This document shows, one piece after another, positions 59,128-64,000 of a DNA stretch of 64,000 nt (within the stretch, counting starts at the first letter, position 1; each line of letters starts with the position of its first letter). Source of the DNA: Acestrorhynchus altus (lineage: Eukaryota > Chordata > Actinopteri > Characiformes > Acestrorhynchidae). Position numbers and translations under genes: made by a program. The notes below the pieces were generated by a model. The model was not told the origin of the DNA, ran no database searches, and was given only the letters and a program-made list of their open reading frames with translations. Location: contig CM067508.1 in the NCBI GenBank assembly GCA_034509495.1, positions 32,533,071 through 32,597,070 on the forward strand, given 5' to 3'.

Positions 59128-61790
59128 AAATACACCAACAGACTCCCACCCTTCACTAAATACACCAACAGACTCCCACCCTTCACTAAATACACCAACA
59201 GACTCCCACCCCTTCACTAAATACACCTCAACAGACTCCCACCCTTCACTAAATACACCAACAGACCCCACCCTTCACTAAATACACCAACAGACCCACC
59301 CTTCACTAAATACACCAACAGATCCACCCTTCACTCAAATACACCAACAGACTCCCACCTTCACTAAATACACCAACAGACTCCACCCTCACTAAATACA
59401 CCAATGACTCTACCCTTCACTAAATACACACCAACAGACTCACCTTCACTAAATACACCAACAGACTCCCACCCTTCACTAAATACACTACAACAGACCC
59501 CACCCTTCACTAAATACACCAACAGATTCCACTCTTCACTAAACACAATTTCAACAGACTCCCACCTTCACTCAAATACACCCCCAGACTCCCACCCTTC
59601 ACTAAATACACCCCCAGACTCCCATCCTTCACTAAATACACCCCCAGACTCCCATCCTTCACTAAATACACCCCCAGACTCCCATCCTTCAAATACACCC
59701 CTAGACTCCCATCCTTCACTAAATGCACCCCAGACTCCCATCTCACTAAATACACCCCAGACTCCCATCCTTCACTAAATAAACCCCCAGACTCCCATCC
59801 TTCACTAAATAAACCCCCAGACTCCCATCCTTCACTAAATAAACCCCCAGACTCCCATCCTTCACTAAATACACCCCCAGACTCCCATCCTTCACTAAAT
59901 ACACCCCAGACTCTCTATCCTTCACTAAATACACCCCAGACCCATCCTTCACTTCAAATACACCCCCAGACTCCCATCCTCTGCTTCAAATACACCCCTG
60001 CACTCCATCCTCACTAAATACACCCCAGACTCCATCCTCACTAAATACACCCCACCCCATCCTTCACTAACACACCCTTCTGTGCACTTATCCTTCACTA
60101 AATACACCCCAGACTCCCATCCTTCACTTCAAATACACCCCCAGACCCCATCCTTCACTAAATACACCCCCAGACTTATCCTTCACTAAATACACCCCCA
60201 GACTCCCATCCTTCACTAAATACACCTCCAGACTCCCATCCTTCACTAAATACAGCCCCAGACTCACATCCTTCACTAAATACACCAACAGACTCCCATC
60301 CTTCACTAAATACACCAACAGACTCACATCCTTCACTAAATACACCAACAGACTCCCATCCTTCACTAAATACACCACCAGACTCACATCCTTCACTAAA
60401 TACACCAACAGACTCACATCCTTCACTAAATACACCCCCAGACTCCCACCTCACTAAACACACCAAGACTCCCATCCTTCACTAAATACACCCCCAGACT
60501 CCCATCCTTCACTAAATACACCCACAGACTCCCATCCTTCACTAAATACAGCCCCAGACTCACATCCTTCACTAAATACAGCCCCAGACTCACATCCTTC
60601 ACTAAATACACCCACAGACTCCCATCCTTCACTAAATACAGCCCCAGACTCCCATCCTTCACTAAATACACCAACAGACTCCCATCCTTCACTAAATACA
60701 CCAACAGACTCCCATCCTTCACTAAATACACCCACAGATTCCCATCTCTACCAAATACACCCACAGACTTCACCCTTCACTAAATACACTAACAGACTCC
60801 CATCCTTCACTAAATACAATCCCCAGACTACCATCCTTCACTAAATACACCCACAGACTCCCATCCTTCACTAAATACACCCCCAGACTCCCATCCTTCA
60901 CTAAATACACCCCCAGACTCCCATCCTTCACTAAATACACCCCCAGACTCCCATCCTTCACTAAATACAGCCCCAGACTCACATCCTTCACTAAATACAC
61001 CAACAGACTCCCATCCTTCACTAAATACACCAACAGACTCCCATCCTTCACTAAATACACCCCCAGACTCACATCCTTCACTAAATACACCAACAGACTC
61101 ACATCCTTCACTAAATACACCCCCAGACTCCCCACCCTTCATCAGTACACCCCCCAGACTCCCATCCTTCACTAAACATGCTCTGACTCACATCTCTTCA
61201 CTAAATACACCAACAGACTCACATCCTTCACTAAATACAATTAACAGACTCCACATCCTTCACTAAATACACCAATGACTCCCCATCCTTCAAATACACC
61301 AACAGACTCCCCATCCTTCACTAAATACACCCCCAGACTCACATCCTTCACTAAACACACCAACAGACCACATCTCACTAAATACACCCCAGACTCCCAT
61401 CCTTCACTAAATACACCAACAGACTCCCATCCTTCACTAAATACACCCCCAGACTCCCATCCTTCACTAAATACACCCACAGACTCCCATCCTTCACTTC
61501 AAATACAGAAATGCCCCAGACTCACATCCTTCACTAAATACACCAACAGACTCCCATCCTTCACTAAATACACCCACAGACTCCCACCCTTCACTAAATA
61601 CACCAACCAGACTCCCATCCTTCACTAAATACACCCCCAGACTCCCATCCTTCACTAAATACACCCACAGACTCCCATCCTTCACTAAATACAGCCCCAG
61701 ACTCACATCCTTCACTAAATACACCAACAGACTCACATCCTTCACTAAATACACCAACAGACTCACATCCTTCACTAAATAGACTCCCAG
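59128..61790. repeat. 30-bp minisatellite (about 89 units)
   Basis: Unit close to cttcactaaatacacc + [ccc/aac/cac]agactcccatc. Units differ mainly at two sites: the three bases after 'acacc', and 'actcccatc' versus 'actcacatc'. 59128-60120 is ragged, with many 1-5 bp indels; 60170-61180 keeps strict register. It shares 'cccttcactaa' with the 31-bp array and ends about 15 bp from the fam174b exon 1 donor. Confidence 0.97.
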
Positions 61791-61805
61791 CGGCTTCAGA
61801 CTCAC

Positions 61806-62071
61806 CTGTACACTTTGACGACGAGGCACGTGATAAGCAGCGTCGTTAAAACGCAGAAGAACACGGCGACGGTTTTGACGGTTGGGAGATCCCTCAGAAT
61901 GGTAGAGACGCGCGAGTCGACAGAGTCCGTGACGTTCCGCGCAGCGTGCTCGAGCACAGACCCCGAGGAGTTCGTGTGGGTGGTCGGTGAGGAAGGGAGC
62001 GCGTGCGGCATCCCATTGCCTTCCCGCGCCACAACAACAAACACAGCCAGCAGGAGAAAATGCGCCGACAT
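61806..62071 (-). CDS. fam174b: fam174b exon 1
   Basis: First coding exon of the type I membrane protein. From the chosen ATG (62071-62069) it reads MSAHFLLLAVFVVVAREGNG, a good signal peptide, then an extracellular part with two N-glycosylation sequons (NSSG, NVTD). SRVSTILRDLPTVKT follows (human SRISSLLRDLPTLKA) and a membrane span VAVFFCVLTTLLITCLVVKV. The exon ends KVY plus two bases of Arg at the donor acag|gtgagt. With exons 2 and 3 the protein is 133 residues, against about 159 in human; the shortfall is in the variable ectodomain. An upstream in-frame ATG at 62119 would add 16 residues ahead of the signal peptide and is less likely. Confidence 0.93.
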
Positions 62072-62275
62072 GTTCACCCCCCCAGTCCTCCCAGTCCGCA
62101 CACACAGCCCTGTTAACACGGTTTAAACGCAGTCAGACAGACACCATATGGCATATCTCTCTCCCGCTCTCCCGCTCTCCCTCTCCCTTTCGCTCTGATA
62201 TAGGACTCTATTCTGAGCTCATGTTCCTCCCGGATGCAGTTCCGAGACGGACCGGTGCGCTCTGTGGCGCTGAAT
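61806..62275 (-). promoter_or_regulatory. fam174b: fam174b CpG-rich promoter and first exon
   Basis: CpG dinucleotides are frequent here and rare in the rest of the window, with a pyrimidine-rich stretch (62153-62195) upstream of the start. This is typical of a TATA-less CpG-island promoter. No transcription start can be fixed from sequence. Confidence 0.6.
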
Positions 62276-63235
62276 AAATACAGTCAATAATCAAAAAATC
62301 AGTTTTAACATAAATATATATTCATTAATAAATGAATCAGTTTTAACATATATATTCATTAATAAATGAATCAGTTTATATAAATATATAAAGTCAGTCA
62401 TAAATAAATCAGTTTTTTTGGTAAATATTTAAAGTCAGTAATACATAAATTTTATTTAAATATATCAAATCAGTCATAAATAAATTAGTTTTTGTATAAT
62501 ATATAAAGTCTGTAATAAAGAAATTAGTGTTTATATAAATATATTAAGTCAGTAATAATAAATCAATTTGTATATAAAAATGTAGTCAGCAATAATAATA
62601 ACAACAACAACAACAATAATAATAATAATAATAATAATAAATCAATCAGTTTTCATATAAATGTATATAGTCAGTAATACATAAATCAGTTTTTATATGA
62701 ATACATGAAATCAGTAATAATAATAAATAAATTAGTTTTTATATAAATATTTAAAGTCAGTAAATAATAAATCAGTTTTTATATAAACATATAACATCAT
62801 TACTAAATAATTTTTTTTATAAATATGTAAAGGCAGTAATATATGAATCAGTATTATATAATATCAGTAACAAATACATTTTTTATATAAAGTCAATAAT
62901 AACTATATCAGTTTTTTAATATATAATGTCAATAATAAATAAATCCGTTTTTATATACTATACTATACTTATACTATGCTATAAAATATACTATAAAGTC
63001 CTTAAGAAATAAATAAGTTTTTATGTAATTATGTAAAGTCAGTAATAAATAAATCCTCTCTTTATATAATATATAACATCAGTAGTAAATAGAAATTTAT
63101 TTAAGGTCAGTAATAAATAAATATATTTTATATGAACATAAGTCAGTAAAAATGATAAATAAATCAGTTTTATATAAATATATAAAATCAGTAATAAACG
63201 AATCAGTTTTTATATGAAGTCAATAATATATGAAT
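62276..63235. repeat. Degenerate AT-rich tandem repeat upstream of fam174b
   Basis: The words 'aatcagtttttatataaata' and 'aaagtcagtaataa' recur about every 35-45 bp, some two dozen times. A short AAC/AAT microsatellite sits at 62590-62641. No genes are evident. Confidence 0.85.
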
Positions 63236-63237
63236 CA

Positions 63238-64000
63238 GTTCAAGGTTCAAGGTTTGTTTCTTTTTCACGCACATAGTTATACACAGTACAACATGCAGTG
63301 AAATGCTTATTTGCGACTGTCAGCACACACAGATCAATAAGGGAAGTAGGGAGTAGGGGGAGAATAAATATGTCTCTGTATTTACAAGATAAAACGATAC
63401 AGAGAAACAACTCCGGTGCTGTTGACCAGCAGGGTGTCGGTGGAAATTGGACAACTGTAGGTCGAAGACCATCGAGGAGGAGAGGAGGAAGGCTGGTTAG
63501 AAGGATGGTTGGTGTAACAGTAGAGGAGGCAGGAAATGGGGCAAGACAGAGGCAGATGATCCGCTGTGGCGACCCCTAAAGCAAGCAGCCAAAAGAAGAA
63601 GAAAAAGTAATTACAAGATAAAAAGATAAAACAAACAAACAAAAAAACACTTTTCCTGAGGAGAAAATAAATATATAAATCTAAAGTAACAAAAACAATT
63701 TTATATAGAGGTAGGAGGTGCAGATGTATGAATAAGTGTGAATAAGCTGCAGTCAGTGTAGAACCATGAGAAATGTTGTATAAAGTCCAGATACGCAAAT
63801 TGGATGCTACATAATGCTGTGCAAGAGAGCATATGAAAAGAGACATATGAAAAAAGTTCAGAGTTCAGAGTCCGAATAGCCTGAGGGAAGAAGCTCAGGC
63901 TCATCCTTTCTGGGCTGGATTTCAGTGAGTGGAACTGCTTTCCTGATGGCAGTAAAGCGAAGAGCCCATTGTTAGGATGGCTGAGGTCCTTCAAGATCTT
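63238..64000 (-). mobile_element. L2/CR1-like LINE 3' end, antisense, runs off the window
   Basis: It shares 'cagcacacacagatcaataa' and the downstream body with 30640-31000. The minus strand encodes LLPSGKQFHSLKSSPERMSL and SFFPQAIRTLNS, as in the 30.9-kb copy. It is interrupted by the RTE derivative at 63398-63610. Confidence 0.8.
63398..63610 (+). mobile_element. 213-bp RTE deletion derivative (SINE-like) with TSD
   Basis: The left part (63408-63490) matches the RTE 5' region at 13397-13470, and the right part (63505-63605) matches the RTE 3' end at 14696-14795; nothing lies between. It is flanked by a 16-bp duplication, TTACAAGATAAAACGA (63382-63397) and TTACAAGATAAAAAGA (63611-63626). 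Confidence 0.9.

Larger units (their letters stand above)
55445..61805 (-). other. fam174b: fam174b intron 1 (6.4 kb, mostly minisatellite)
   Basis: Bounded on the minus strand by acag|gtgagt and tctcag. In it lie an unidentified coding-like remnant (55800-56340), a SINE interrupted by a hAT-like element (56400-57690), and a compound minisatellite of about 3.7 kb (58080-61790). That array makes up over half of the intron. Confidence 0.9.

Noticed and set aside
59404..61628. Frames repeating TPPDSHPSLN (plus) or GVYLVKDGSL (minus)
   Set aside because: Artefacts of the 30-bp minisatellite in fam174b intron 1; indels break them at random.

Overview
This window is vertebrate, almost certainly teleost fish, genomic DNA. 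It has short exons with GT-AG introns, dense fish-type Tc1-like, RTE, L1, L2-like and SINE remnants, and very abundant CA, CT, AT and ATT microsatellites. I cannot name the species. The similarity of several Tc1-like pieces to elements I know from zebrafish suggests an ostariophysan, with low confidence.

Three protein genes are supported, in the order and orientation of human 15q26.1 (SLCO3A1 > ST8SIA2 > < FAM174B). (1) slco3a1, plus strand: eight exons from 8025 to 16769 encode roughly the last two thirds of an OATP organic anion transporter. The first two coding exons lie left of the window and 1-8024 is intronic. (2) An st8sia2-like polysialyltransferase, plus strand: only the two last exons are recognisable (39559-39845 and 44578-44869). 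The first carries a 7-nt deficit that breaks the frame, and I could not find the four upstream exons in the 22.8 kb back to slco3a1. (3) fam174b, minus strand: exon 1 at 62071-61806 with a CpG-rich promoter, exon 2 at 55444-55313, and a final exon from 53120 that supplies only the last base of the Arg codon, the stop and the 3' UTR.

Between the exons the window is dominated by repeats. Four long minisatellites stand out: a 30-bp unit at 25.3-26.4 kb, a 20-bp unit at 33.1-35.9 kb, a perfectly homogeneous 31-bp unit at 58.4-59.1 kb, and a related 30-bp unit at 59.1-61.8 kb. The last runs to within about 20 bp of the fam174b exon 1 splice donor. Transposon remnants fill 26.4-32.4 kb and punctuate the rest. 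Several show readable target-site duplications: an RTE copy at 13.2-14.8 kb, a 213-bp RTE deletion derivative nested in a LINE at 63.4 kb, and a hAT-like element nested in a SINE at 56.5 kb.

No CRISPR array, operon or bacterial-type system is present. The points most worth checking are the broken st8sia2 locus, the repeats that press directly on splice sites of all three genes, and the fam174b stop codon, which is preserved whether or not its last intron is removed.
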